DNA of 64,000 nt, from positions 89,039,001-89,103,000 of the forward strand of contig NC_134106.1 of the NCBI RefSeq assembly GCF_040939455.1. Direction: 5' to 3'. Both the position numbers and the translations under genes were made by a program. The notes below the pieces were generated by a model. That model was not told the DNA's origin and did no database searches. It was given only the letters and a program-made list of their open reading frames with translations. This document shows positions 23,233 to 34,790 of this stretch, piece after piece; the first letter of the stretch is position 1; each line of letters begins with the position of its first letter. Origin of the DNA: Microcebus murinus. Taxonomy: Eukaryota > Chordata > Mammalia > Primates > Cheirogaleidae.

Positions 23233-23319
23233 GCCTTGATTATGGCTTACTTCTTACCTCTTCTCTACATAGGAATCAAACTGCAAATCTAGTCTCACCA
23301 TTGTACTCCTTAACATTTT

Positions 23320-23480
23320 TCAAGAGCTCTCCACTATATTCAAGATAAAATATAAACACCTTAATGTGAGTTCAAGGTTCATGATAAGGCTTAACTTCCT
23401 TCAGCTGCTTCATACCTTTGTCTTTATGCTAAAAGTCCTCTCATCTCATATCACTTTTCATGCTCCTTTTTTATTAGTCC
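23320..23480 (+). mobile_element. L2 LINE fragment, left part
   Basis: The wording fits L2 3' sequence: AAGATAAAATATAAACACCT, AGGTTCATGATAAGGCTTAA and CCTTCAGCTGCTTCATACCT. It appears to continue after the U6 pseudogene. Confidence 0.5.
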
Positions 23481-23525
23481 ATGTAATGCTGGCTTACCTT
23501 TATTTTTCTTTATTTATTTACCTTG

Positions 23526-23631
23526 AAAATAGGGAACACCTTATGGATTTGCATGTTATCCTTGTGCAGGGGCCATGATAATCTTCTGTGTATTGTTCCA
23601 ATTTCAGTATATGTGATGCCAAAGTGAGCAC
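23526..23631 (-). pseudogene. RNU6 pseudogene: U6 snRNA pseudogene
   Basis: The full length of U6 spliceosomal RNA (about 106 nt) is present on the minus strand, from GTGCTCACTTTGGCATCACA at 23631 to the run of Ts near 23526. I count about 16 substitutions against remembered mammalian U6. The ACAGAGA box has become ACACAGA and the AGC triad region is altered to ATC, so it could not work in splicing. No TATA-like box stands at the expected distance upstream (to the right). An A-rich stretch lies beyond the 3' end, consistent with retroposition, but no clean target-site duplication was found. Confidence 0.93.
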
Positions 23632-23659
23632 ATGGATTAGCTTTTGAGTCTCTGTTTGA

Positions 23660-23915
23660 ATCTATCTTTGGAAAGCTTTGACCACTTCCCTTTGTGATTA
23701 AGCTTACCCACTTTCTGCCATATGGTGCCATTAAGCCATCCCTTTAGAAACTTTCCTCTTCTGCATTACAATAGATGTTTTTACTTGTCTTTCTTCTCCA
23801 GTATGTCTTTAATTCCTGGAGGAACAGAACTGTGATGATAGTAATTCCTATTCTAGAAGAGTGCTTAGAACACAGCATATGCATAGTACATTAATTTTGA
23901 ATAAATTAACTTTCA
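23660..23915 (+). mobile_element. L2 LINE 3' end
   Basis: L2 3' terminal wording: GCTTAGAACACAGCATATGC, then ATAGTACATTAATTTTGAAT, corresponding to the '...cacatagtaggcgctcaataaat' end. It is preceded by an L2-like TGTCTTTAATTCCTGGAGGA block. It is likely one element with 23320-23480, interrupted by the U6 insertion. Confidence 0.55.
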
Positions 23916-24224
23916 TGTAAGTGTTAGAATTATGGGTAAAACCCTAGTAATTGGAATTTTCAGTTTAACATCCCTCCTAAACTACAGCTATTTCCAACCA
24001 TGCCAGACTTAAGTACAACATTATAAGAAGACACCCAGTCTTAAAACAACATAGTTTTATGCAAATGCAAGCCTATACCTTTTTATTAGACTTTAATGAT
24101 ATGCACTTGTGTCTGGCATAAACTGAGTCAATGAGAATGTGGAAGGAACTTGAGATTTTGGAATCCAAGTGCATGAATTTTTTTTTTTTTGTCAATTAGA
24201 TTGCCTTGGATACTTTTATTAATA

Positions 24225-24375
24225 AAAACTAATTTGAGCCTTAGTTTCTTCATCTGAAATATGGACTCATAATTTTCCCCACTCCATGCCCCCAACACAG
24301 CATTTACATGAGGACTCAAATGGAAAACAGATTCCTGGCTCAGTGCATGACAAAAAACAGGTATTCAGGATATTT
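24225..24375 (+). mobile_element. MIR fragment
   Basis: GAGCCTTAGTTTCTTCATCT, GAAATATGGACTCATAATTT and CCTGGCTCAGTGCATGACAA follow the MIR 3' half in plus orientation. Confidence 0.6.
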
Positions 24376-24910
24376 GCCTTTGCTGACTTTCTCCTTTTCA
24401 GCAATGATAAAATGAGATTTAGTTTCTTATCTTTCTTATTTGTGTTTTCTTTTCTCTGAAATCACCAGTCTCTTTCTTGCTTCTGTTAAATTTTATATTT
24501 TTACTCAGAGTCAGGGCCAACTTTAAATATTTGTTCACAAATATTTGGACCTCCTAATAAAGCAGTGCATATATACTTTTTGGAAAGATGAAAAGATCTC
24601 TGTAAAATTCTCTTGCCTATTTTATCCTTGATGTTTACAATCCTTTCTCTCCTCCTATTCACCTCATCACAGTGACCCTCTGCTCCCTCCTCTCCTCTAC
24701 CCACAGAGGAATTTTCAAGAAGAATGTGTGGGTTTTGGCCTTCAGTGCACACATAATTCAAGCCTTATGAAGTCTGGCTTAAATCTTACAACCTCTGGGA
24801 GGATGAATAGACTCTAAGAAATGACCAGAGGTGAAAGTTTTATTCCTTTTTATCAACTCCTAGTATAACATGGATTATACATATTTATGTATATCTACAT
24901 ATATACATGT

Positions 24911-25264
24911 ATAGTTATGTACTGCCTAAGAAGATTTTGGTCTACGGAGGACTGGCATATATGGCAGGGTTCCCCTAAGATTATTATGCTGTATTTTATT
25001 GTACATTTTATATGTTTAAATATATTTAGATACACAAATACAATTTACAATGTGTTATAATTTACAAATGTGTTACAATTGCCTATAGTAGTCAGTACAG
25101 GAGCGTGCTATACAGGTTTATAGCCTGGGAGCAATAGGCTATATCACATAGCCTAGGTGTGTAGTAGCTATACCATCCAGGTTTGTGTAAATACATCCTA
25201 TGCTGTTCACACAATGACCCATTTCTCAGGATGTTTCCTGGTCATTAAGTGATGCATGACTGTA
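24911..25264. mobile_element. Non-autonomous TcMar-type DNA transposon
   Basis: This ~350-base element has matched ends: left TATAGTTATGTACTGCCTAA, and right (reverse complement) TACAGTCATGCATCACTTAA. TA dinucleotides sit at both edges. The inside contains TTTATAGCCTGGGAGCAATA and CATAGCCTAGGTGTGTAGTA, a well-known human MER-class repeat whose exact name I cannot fix. There is no coding capacity. Confidence 0.75.
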
Positions 25265-25910
25265 TGTGTGTTTGTGTTGTCTAGACTCAAATACAGGCAC
25301 TAAATATTCACACCTTCCTTTCTACATGTAATCTAATACATTGCTAGACTTAACATCGCCACTTTTTATACCAAGGTGTTAGAAAGTATGCATGCAGCCC
25401 TGGTGCTTTTCTAAATTTTGACTCATTCCACTATTACATAGCAGATACCACACTAAAGGTGAACTCCTCCCACACTTGCCTTGTGTCAGCCTTAATTCTG
25501 GAATCCTTGATCTTATACCTGTTTTACACTGTATGTGTGCCACTCTGGTTTCTTACATATTCTGACATCCTGATTCCTTTTGCAATTTCTAATCTGCTCT
25601 TTCTTCAGGCTTGACACTTGGCTCATTGGTGACAATATTGAAGGAAAGAATATTGGGGTACATGTTCAACATATAAATTTATACTTTCTTTGCAGTGTGA
25701 AAATTCTCTTTCCAATAGTGAGGAACATGGAAATAAAAATACAAATACTTGGGCTTAGCCTTTATTCTTCTTTTATCTAGCTATCAGATCTTGCACAAGA
25801 CATATCAGCTTCTTACCTGTTTATAGGAAGTCTACCAGGTCAATCTTATACACTTCAGGGTTCAACTATGATTAACTGGGTACCTTCAGCATGTGTTTGC
25901 TGGTAGGGAT

Positions 25911-26249
25911 TTTTTTTTTTTTTTTTTTTTGAGACAGAGTCTCGCTTTGTTGCCCAGGCTAGAGTGAGTGCCATGGCGTCAGCCTAGCTCACAGCAACCT
26001 CAAACTCCTGGGCTCGAGTGATCCTGCTGCCTCAGCCTCCCGGGTAGCTGGGACTACAGGCATGCGCCACCATGCCCGGCTAATTTTTTTTTTTATATAT
26101 ATATATATCAGTTGGCCAATTAATTTCTTTCTATTTATAGTAGAGACGGGGTCTCGCTCAGGCTGGTTTTGAACTCCTGACCTTGAGCGATCCGCCCGCC
26201 TCGGCCTCCCAAGAGCTAGGATTACAGGCGTGAGCCACAGCGCCCGGCC
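25911..26249 (-). mobile_element. Alu, lemur type, relatively young
   Basis: A full dimeric Alu lies antisense. The T-run is at 25911-25931, the right monomer follows, and the middle linker at about 26082-26135 holds TATATATATATA then CAGTTGGCCAATTAATTTC. The left monomer comes next, ending CGCCCGGCC at 26249. That linker is, to my knowledge, typical of lemur Alus. Many CpG positions are intact (CTCGAGTG, GATCCGCCCGCCTCGG), so it is the youngest SINE in the window. A duplication of about 10 bases (AGGGATTTTT versus AGGGGATTTTT) flanks it, at 25905-25914 and 26250-26260. A minus-strand frame at 25989-26315 is Alu translation only. Confidence 0.95.
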
Positions 26250-26429
26250 AGGGGATTTTTTAAAAAATATATGCTTAGGGGATAAAATTTCTTTCATAAG
26301 AAGCTCTGCATTCATTACTAATTTAGGTGTTAATTGTTATCACTAATTAATCCGTTAACTTGATAATACAATTGCATATATGATTAATATGAAAGCACAC
26401 AGAAAGTCCTATTACTATGAAAGCTTACT

Positions 26430-26515
26430 CTTCCTTCAACCCTTCTCTCCCTCATATCTTATACTTCCCTACTTCCCTTCCATACTCCCATACTTCCATT
26501 TTCCCTTTCTTCTAC
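26430..26515. repeat. Pyrimidine-rich low-complexity tract
   Basis: A C/T-rich stretch with repeated CTTCCCTACTTCCC-like words and no clean unit. Confidence 0.6.
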
Positions 26516-27226
26516 AAATATTTTAATAAACAAATTTGTGTTAGACAATAAGTAGATTTATTGTTCTCTGATTAAAAGTAACTCATAAAACATAAATGAA
26601 CGATTTGGGCTTGCTATGCATTTGACTCAAAGAGAGAGTCAAATAACTAGACAGAGAATGAGTGATATTCACTTTAAAGAGAAAGGCATGTCCCAGTTCT
26701 GCTATAATCTATAATATCTCTTTGATAGCTGACACATCAGCTATTCACACTGAGGACCACATTATCTGTCCTTTCACTTAAAATCAATAAACTCTCAGTC
26801 ACAATATTCCGATGTTTGCAATCTATGGCAGAGTAAAAAATTGGAAAAATACATTCTAATTTTGAAAATATGGAGTCCAAGTACTTTCATGACACTGTCT
26901 GACAGTAGCAATACCTCCAGGATATGCCAGATGCTCATGTGTGGAGGCCGAGTTTCTCATTAGGATTACTCCTGTCTGTCTTTCAGGTCCTTTGTTCTTT
27001 CTCTCTGTTTTTCCCAGTACACCCATGCATTGTAGCCAATTCTGCTGACTGGCATCTGACTACCTTACTTGTTCCTACTTTTTCTCCAGTTTCTCTTGTC
27101 TCAAACTTGGAGAGAACCTACAGGAGCCTGACAGACCCCATCAAGTTGTCTTTACTCCATAATCCAGAGTCAAACCTCTTGAAAGAAGCATGCTTTGGGA
27201 ACCAGCTACTGTAGGAAGCATTTTAT

Positions 27227-27343
27227 TTTATTTTATTGTTTTATTTTGGCATATTGTGGGGGTATAAATGCTCAGGTTACATATGTGGTGATCTAGCACC
27301 TCTTGTATTATCCTGGATAGAGCTGGAGCCCACTCTACTACGT
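27227..27343 (-). mobile_element. Tiny L1 3' end with inverted 5' segment
   Basis: After a T-rich tail, 27240-27285 is the L1 terminus in antisense (GGCATATTGTGGGGGTATAA). From about 27290 the sequence flips to sense ORF2-end wording (CTAGCACCTCTTGTATTATC, TGGATAGAGCTGGAGCCCAC), matching 270-318 in direct orientation. The whole insertion is about 120 bases. A 12-base duplication with one mismatch, GAAGCATTTTAT and GAAGCAATTTAT, lies at 27215-27226 and 27344-27355. It overlaps the L1-like word GTGAAG at the junction. Confidence 0.85.
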
Positions 27344-27784
27344 GAAGCAATTTATTTTTAACCCATAGGATAATTCTCAGCTAAAGCATAGTTCATGCAG
27401 TAAATAGAATCCTTGACAGAGTTTTCTGTCTACAACCATGAGAATAGAATTATTCTATCTCCCATAAAATTATTTTATCTCCCAATATTAACATTTTATT
27501 TATGTTGCATCCTGGTTTTTTGTTGATTCTTTTCTTTCTGCTCAAAATGACCTTCTTCTTTTCTTCCAAAATTATAATTCTAAAATAATCCGTATTTATC
27601 TCTGTACTCCCAGTAGGCTAAGTTACACAAGAAACAGAAAAAAATATTCATTTTTTTAAATGTCAGCATATTTATTGTATTCCTACCTTGCTTGGCACAT
27701 TCAAAATGCTCTCTGCATGGAAGCTTTGCTTAAATTAACAGAGCTGGAGCATGTGCTCACTTCACTCACAGGCCAGGCTCCCTC

Positions 27785-27910
27785 TTAGACTCTGAAAACC
27801 CCTCTCAGAGCAGTAGCCCTACCACACTCATGGTGTATCCTCAAGGCCTAGCTAAATGCCTGTCACATGTAGGGTTTCAATAAATATTATAAATTATTGA
27901 ATAAATGCAC
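27785..27910 (+). mobile_element. L2 3' end fragment
   Basis: The block TAGCTAAATGCCTGTCACAT, then GTAGGGTTTCAATAAATATT and ATTGAATAAATG, is the L2 terminal region in plus orientation. Confidence 0.6.
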
Positions 27911-27959
27911 ACATGAAGAAAATCTGATAAATCAACACATGGACTCTGAAAATTTAGAA

Positions 27960-29690
27960 AGCATGAAGGGTGGTATAATTTAACAGTTCATGGGCCATTT
28001 CTTCTAGCATCATTTGAATTCTAAAAGAGATATGGTTTTTCAAAATCAGTTTAGTGTCAGAAGACCTAGTCAGTGCAACTGTTCCCAGTCAGGTTGAACG
28101 AATCATCTTCCCCTTTACAGCCACTTTGTGGCAATAGATTAGTCTACATTCCTTAAAGATGTTAATATTTCCTCGAAACATTCAATTCCTGACCTTCTCA
28201 TAAAGGGCACAAAATTGTCTTTTCTAGGACAAATATTTGATAGCCTGTTTGGATTACAAATGAAGCTTGAGAAAGACCTGAACAAAAATTTTACTGAAGA
28301 CAAGGGTCATTTTTCTATTCAAGGAGTGAAATGGGTCTATTATTTTTGCCAAATATATCCCTCAATGTGAAAAAAAAAAAAAGCCTTGTTGAATAAATTC
28401 CAGCCTGAAAAACGGTGAGGGATTTTTGAGTTATTTAAAGACCCTTCACTCCTAGAAGATCTAGGTCATTTATGTCTATCCACTTTATCTTTCACTGCTA
28501 TTTTAATATCTAATACGATACGTTCTTCCTCGGACCTAACTTATCACCTTTCATGAATTTACAAAATGTATTTATTGCCTTTAAAATGTATACATACACT
28601 ATGTATATACACACATAAACAAATATACATATATAAGAAGACATATATATATACATATATGCAAACACATGCATACACGTGCACTTAAAATTATAATTTA
28701 GTGCCCAAATACTATAGAATCTGTCAAAACTTGTAATGACCATGTTGTCATCTCATTTATTTCACTGAGTTACTGGGTCACCACAATTTGAAATTTAGGG
28801 AAATTTAAGTGATGCCAGTTACTCTTAAAGTAGCTGAATGAAATTCTAATTGTGAATCATGGTGCTTTCAAAGTAATTTCTTGGTTTGATAATACTTTCC
28901 CATATACTTCTACTACAACACATACATAAATAAATAAGTAAAATAATTATTTTTAAAGGCTTTATATATAAAGACAAAGATTGGGTCCTCCTGTGCATCT
29001 TGCCAACATTTTTTCCAAATAATTTCTTTGACTATGGATATTAAAAATAAATAAAAAACAAAACAGATTAAAGCAGACATCAATATCAACAACAATATCA
29101 TGCATGAGGCAGAATATGTGGTAAATAGAGTAGTTAATCGCTTTAAATATTAATATATTTTGTCCTCCCCATTTATTCATTTCCTACCTATAATCCAAGC
29201 CCCCCCCACACCCGAAAATGTCTGATTGCCTAGTCACGTTATTTTGAATCTTTTTTATTTCTTTCATTTTGTAAGCATTGGCTTTCATTCTTCAAATGAA
29301 ATAGTCTTGACACATAGGGCATTAGTCTGAGATAAGTTGGACTGGTTGCAGCAGAGAAGATGAGATTAGACTCCTGTCCTGTACACCCCTTCCCTCTTCA
29401 GCACACTTACAGCCCCAAGACACCTCTCCAGAAACTTACCTTATGAAACCTACTTACAATTAGGTTTAGTTTTCTCTAATCCCTATTAACTCATCACATA
29501 ATGACATCCAATTTCTGTTATGCTATACTTCTTTATATTCAAGCCTTATACTTCCCAATGGGGAACGGCAAATTTTTGTGTGATTAATTTTCACATTCTA
29601 ACCACATAACCCAAAACACACAAAAATAATGCATTATATAAATGTGCAAACAATATTTGCTTACTAATTAAAGTTAGTATGAATAAGAAA
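27960..29690. other. Unassigned AT-rich DNA with a (TA/CA) microsatellite
   Basis: I see no gene. An alternating TA/CA-rich tract spans 28585-28682 and generates a spurious tyrosine/methionine-rich frame at 28510-28743. A run of eight Cs is at 29201-29208. The stretch at 27960-28340 shows no recognisable repeat. Confidence 0.5.
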
Positions 29691-30237
29691 GAGCCATATT
29701 AAATAGATAATTTTTTGTTGGCATACATTCATGGAGGGCCTTGCATATGATATTAATATATGCAGGTGAATTCCTAAGGCAATGAAATGTATTGGAATGA
29801 CTTAAAATATCTATGCTATGTGAGGGTATGTAAAAAATAAGGTCTTTAAAAAGGCGAAGGTAATGAAAAAGGAAAGGAAGATTAAGATCAGTATAGTCAT
29901 TATTTCTAATCTACATACCTATCAGAAGTCATTAAGCTAAGTACCCCCAAATCAAAAGTGTATATGGTATTCAACAATATGAATATTCTCTTTCCTTAGT
30001 TTATGTAACTATATTATAGCAAATAATAATCTCTTTACTATCTACCATAGTGTAGCTCTGAGGTCAAGTGAAAGCTCTTCATAAACGGGAAAGCACTGTA
30101 TGATGTAAGTCATCATTATTTAATAATTTAGGCTTAAATATCTTCATTCTTATAAATTCATAAAACACAAACATACTTGAAAAGTTAAAACATTTTACAG
30201 GCATGATAAATATTACAGAATTACTTTTCTTTTGGAT

Positions 30238-30300
30238 AATTTATTTATTTATTTTTATTTCAGAATATTACGGGGGCACAATTGTTTAGATTTTCTATAG
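30238..30300 (-). mobile_element. Ultra-short L1 3' end, antisense
   Basis: A TTTA-rich tail followed by TCAGAATATTACGGGGGCAC is the reverse complement of the L1 terminus (GTGCCCCCGTAATATTCTGA). Only about 40 bases of element are present. Confidence 0.7.
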
Positions 30301-31720
30301 ATTTCTTCTACCAAATTACATAGGCTCTTGTGACTATTGAGGCAATAGAGTTAGCTACTTCCAAAATATACATAAAATCATGGAAGAAAAAGTTACTATG
30401 AGCAATTAAAATCAACTTATGATAAACAAGATTATTCAGGAGTAGTAACTATAATAATTGACAAAATATATATTATTTTGAAATAAAAGGTTTAGTAAAT
30501 CAAAATTAAGAGGCTATTTTCAATCAAGACAGAAAATTCTACCCCCAGAAAGTTACAAGTTGACTTTAACTTAATGAAAATAAAGTGAAAGTCATGTTTT
30601 TATTGATGATAAAACGCAATTAGGCTGTTAGAATTGAAGTCTGTTTTCCCTGCCTTACACAGGAAGTGGTTTCATTTTAGATGGCTTCCCTAGCTTCTTG
30701 GACAAAATGAACCCTAGGTCATAGAAGAACAGACACTCAACTCATAAGACCTTAAAGAAAATGCCCTAAAGATACCCTTAATTTATACATCTGTAAAATT
30801 TAGATAAGCATTTCTTAATCCATGTCATAGAATTGCTGCTATAAATATGCAGAGATACAATTACAAATAATTAATTATCTAAAATTTCGAATTCTGTGTA
30901 CAGCATGTCAAGTGGACTCAGTAAATGTTCATTGTTATTTTTGTTGTGGTTGTTGTTGTTATTATCATTATTCAATATATATCACAATCTGCCTTCAATC
31001 CCTCTTTCCAGTTGTTTCAACCTACATGCCTGGATGCCAAGAAAATTATATTGGGCATACTTAATGATTTTAAGAATCTCAGGAGGTTTCTCATTAAATT
31101 TTTCTGAATAGGATATTCTCCCATATATCAAATATCCAACTACTGCCCTTAATTTAAGGCCTGGGTCAAATCCCAAGTCTGTCATTAACTATTCCAGTTG
31201 GAAGTAATTTCTTCCTCCATTGGGCTTTTGAAGCACTTTTTCTATGTATCTCGTGCCCTTATTTCCTTGCATGAAAAATAAGTTTGGTGGAGTAAAATGT
31301 AACACAGACCTGCATTTCTAACTTTGCTCCATCATGCACCAGAGTGTGTTACTGATCGAACAACATAACTTATTTACACTCAGTTTACCATGTGTACAAA
31401 GGCAGTCTAAATGTCTGTTTCAGTGTTATATAAGATTGCATACGTGAAGTATCTGGAACATATTTTGAGATAATGTTGGGAGAACTCTGCAATTTTAATA
31501 AAAGCCAGATATAATACCACTCATTCACGTGTGTTTTCCTGTCATATACTGCAAATTTCTCACACCACTCTTTTGCCCCAGATGAATAATTATATAAAAA
31601 TTATAGTCTACAGTGTGCTTTTAGTAGTCTCCACAAGGGATCAAAGTTAGAAAATGAGTTCAATCTGAGATTCCCTTAATGTATATAATTTATGTAAAAT
31701 ATAATAATAATTATAGTGAT
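30301..31720. other. Unassigned AT-rich DNA
   Basis: I see no gene or confidently named repeat. Frames at 30896-31185 on both strands overlap and lack family features. Confidence 0.4.
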
Positions 31721-31724
31721 TGCT

Positions 31725-31945
31725 AGTACTTCTTTAATGTTTATGGTATATTAGATATTACATTAAGTGCTTAAAATATATGATATTATTTAAGCTTAGC
31801 AATAGTCTTATGAATATTATTTTTCTATAATTAACAGATAAGGGAACTGAGGCTTGGAGTACTCATGCTCTTGATAAACACTATTGCTAGTATAGATATT
31901 CACATCCAGGGGGTCTGACTACAGAGTGTGTGCGCTTTAATATTG
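31725..31945 (-). mobile_element. MIR, antisense
   Basis: Reverse MIR order: AGTGCTTAAAATATATGATA, CAGATAAGGGAACTGAGGCT, then CATCCAGGGGGTCTGACTAC. This matches the MIR core and head read backwards. Confidence 0.65.
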
Positions 31946-32414
31946 TAATATTGAACCTTCATATGGTATTATTTTTAAAGTCTCTTTGGTTTTTCATTTT
32001 TGGTAACCGAGGGAATTTTCTTTTCTTCATTGCATACAGTAAATTTCTGATTGGCCATTGGCATCCCTTATTTAATTTCTTCTCTAAAGAGTGGAACCAT
32101 ATCTATAAAATAGCCTTCTTTCCCAATTAGATCTATTACCAGGGGGGGGAAATGTAGATTGGAATTAGACAATATCTTGTGAGTTTATGTAACATAAAAC
32201 TCATCAAGAGTTTAACTGATGAAAAGGGTAGATCTTGAAGATCGTATATGTCTCACTAAAAAGTCAGCCTTAATTCCAAAGGCAATCAGAAGCAACATCA
32301 GAATTTTAACTTTGGGTGTTACTAAAAGTTGATGAAAACTAGATAAGTTGGAATATGGTAGAAGTTCCACAATCTTTGTTGTGTGGATAAGTTAAAAAAA
32401 ATATGAGATTTAGA

Positions 32415-32620
32415 CTTTTTAATTTTTTTAAACTGATAGATAAAATTATATGTATTTATTGTGTACAGCATGATGCTTTGAAGTATATATAGATATATAT
32501 ACACACATATACACACACATATTGTTAAAGATTAAACCTAGCTAGTTTACATAAACTTATTCTTCCTATCTAGCTGAAATTTTTATCCTTTTACCATCTG
32601 TGATTACTCTGATACATCAG
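32415..32620. mobile_element. L1M 3'-region-like fragment with TA/CA microsatellite
   Basis: The wording TTATGTATTTATTGTGTACA, then GCATGATGCTTTGAAGTATA and later TTACATAAACTTATTC resembles a common L1M/L1MA 3' segment. A TATATA/CACATA tract at 32485-32521 sits inside it. Orientation is not settled. Confidence 0.4.
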
Positions 32621-32662
32621 TGTACTAACTTTTACAGGGCAGACGCTATGGCACATGTGTAT

Positions 32663-32663
<1 letters not shown>

Positions 32664-32693
<30 letters not shown>

Positions 32694-32711
32694 TACACAC
32701 ACATACACATA
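32664..32711. repeat. (AC)n microsatellite
   Basis: A clean run of about 12 AC units, then an imperfect GCACATACACACACATACACA extension. It is a likely polymorphic site. Confidence 0.95.
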
Positions 32712-33359
32712 GTACTATTGTAATTTCTCCCAATCTCTGTGAAATAGTTATCATCACTCTGTTATATAAATAAAGAAACAATCTCATCTATGGTTGAAGC
32801 AACCATCCTTTCTTGTCCTGACATCTTTGGTCTATAACTTAGTAAAGAATGGTTTGCTTCTGAAAGTCTCTGGGCAAGGCTATAAACCATTCCTACTATA
32901 AAGCTTGGAAGATAAAATAAGGCAGGCATATTAATTAAAATTGATTTGGGGATCAGAGATTCCACCTTCCCCTGCTAAGTACTCTATCACTTAAGACACT
33001 AATGAAAATGTTTTCCAATGACTGTCATGTCACAGATTATACTCCCAGTTCATTAGGTAGGAATAATCTTCTTATTTATTTTAATGCTAATATATTTCCC
33101 TAAAGCAGGGGCACCCTGAGAGGAACATTGGATGTTGGGTTCATGAATGAAAAGGAATTATGTGTGGGAAAGGTTCTGTTGTAACTCAGTATACTAGACT
33201 CTTAACAGATCTGCTCTGTTAAAAAAGAGTAATCACATTGGATGTTGATGTAAAAACATTAGTCTCAGAATCACATTTTTATGCATTAAGCATCTGGACT
33301 ATGACAGGGCAAATCTTCAAACAATAATTGTTCCATAAAATTAGGCAATGTGTTTACAT

Positions 33360-33535
33360 GAAAAGGACACTGGACATTGACCCTCATCCTGGAATTGCCA
33401 GGAACTACTTGTGGGACCTTGAGAGAGTCACTTCATCTATCAGTTCTCTCATCTGAAAAATGAGGGGGGTTGGATTTGATATTCTCTGAAGGTCTTTGTG
33501 GGCTTGTGTCTAATGATCCATTTTAATGACAATTC
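33360..33535 (+). mobile_element. MIR3-like SINE fragment
   Basis: TACTTGTGGGACCTTGAGAG, CAGTTCTCTCATCTGAAAAA and GGGGGTTGGATTTGATATTC follow MIR3-type wording, where the guanine-rich word leads into a 'ttggactagatgatctctaaggtc' segment. Confidence 0.6.
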
Positions 33536-33739
33536 TAAAGTAATAAGCACACCACCACCTAGTCATCATTCACTGAGATATTTACTATTATTGTATCATT
33601 TACTAAAACTATATTATTAAACCCAGCAGAATTCTGTCTACCTATTTTTATTTAACAATAGCTGATTTATGCAACATTGTCTGATTGTTATCCATTATTT
33701 GTTATATATATGCTTCTTTCAGAGAATTTCTAGGTTTAA

Positions 33740-33850
33740 TTAGAAATTTTAATAGATGACAAGCTCCTGTAGGGTAGGTTACTGTTTTGTGAATAATTGT
33801 ACCCAAAATGACTTGGATAATGCCTGGCTCATCACAGTCACTCTGTTTTA
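33740..33850 (+). mobile_element. L2 3' end fragment
   Basis: GATGACAAGCTCCTGTAGGG followed by GATAATGCCTGGCTCATCAC resembles the L2 terminal 'aagctccatgagggcaggg ... gcctggcacat' order. Confidence 0.5.
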
Positions 33851-33894
33851 GATTTCTAAAATAGTTTTAGTATAACCATAATTATCAACTGGAG

Positions 33895-33985
33895 AAATAT
33901 GAGAGGAGGAAGAAATAGAAAGAAGAAGAAGGAAAAAGAAGAATAGATGAGGAAGAGGATGAGGAGAAAAAAAGAAAAGCACTTC
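33895..33985. repeat. GAA-rich purine tract
   Basis: About 90 purine-rich bases with GAAGAAG and GAGGAAGAGGA words. It yields a spurious serine/phenylalanine-rich minus-strand frame at 33848-34042. Confidence 0.8.
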
Positions 33986-34439
33986 AGCCTTATGCACTTT
34001 GGCTTGGGAAAATACCTCTTGTTCTTCACTATTTTGGGGCACCTCTGTTAGGGTTTTCTTTTGGTCTCTATTTCCTTTAGGAATTGGTTTTTCTTTTCAG
34101 TATCTAACCCAATTCATATGTAGAAATAAATTTTATGCTGTGCATCCTTGCTTTTACCTGGCACACCCTCTTAATATGTTTCTTCTGATAATGTTTTTTT
34201 TTTTTTTTGTCTTACTTTGTTTTTGGGGGTGGCAACTCAGGAACAAATGACAATGGCTTCTTGATTGAAGGTGTCATATCCATGGGTGATGCTGGTCACC
34301 CCCAGATCCTTGTCCAAGTCTCTAGGTTTTCACTGAAATGGGTTATCTGAAATGGGTTATCTGTCATTGCAAAAGAAATAAAACAGCATCATAAGCTAGA
34401 GTCTTACCAGGGTTGAGGAATTCAGGGATGAAGTATGGA

Positions 34440-34790
34440 ACACAGTGGGAAAGAAGACTCTTTACAGAGGTAAAATTTAAGCAAAGTCCTTTATGGCGAG
34501 AAGAATTCATCACTAGACAAAGTGGGGGCAAAGCATTATGTGCAGAAGGAAGAGTAAAGACCTATGTACTGAGAGAGGTGTGTTCTTGGAACACAAGGAA
34601 AATAGAAAGAAAACCAGTGTGGTAAACCATAGCAAGCCCGGGGAACATGGTTTAAAAGCAAATGAAAGGTGTAGGCAGAGGCCATTCCAGAGAGGGCTTT
34701 AAAGAACCTAGATGGTCTTTGGGTTTTATTAAAAGTATAATGGGAAGTTATACAATATTGAATCTTAAAACAAAGGCCAAGAATCAAGGC
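34440..34790 (+). mobile_element. Ancient mammalian interspersed repeat, unnamed
   Basis: The order GGAAAATAGAAAGAAAACCA, GTGTGGTAAACCATAGCAAG, GGGCTTTAAAGAACCTAGAT and GTATAATGGGAAGTTATACA follows a well-known repeat ('...ccagtgtggctggag ... gggccttgtaggcca ... atgggaagccattgg'). I recognise it but cannot name it. It is diverged and non-coding; frames at 34413-34787 are shadows. Confidence 0.55.

Noticed and set aside
23526..23631. Functional U6 snRNA gene
   Set aside because: The ACAGAGA box and other key bases are mutated, and no upstream TATA-like promoter element was seen.
25989..26315. A 108-codon minus-strand frame containing SRAWWRMPVVPATREAEAAG
   Set aside because: This is the standard translation of Alu, not a gene.
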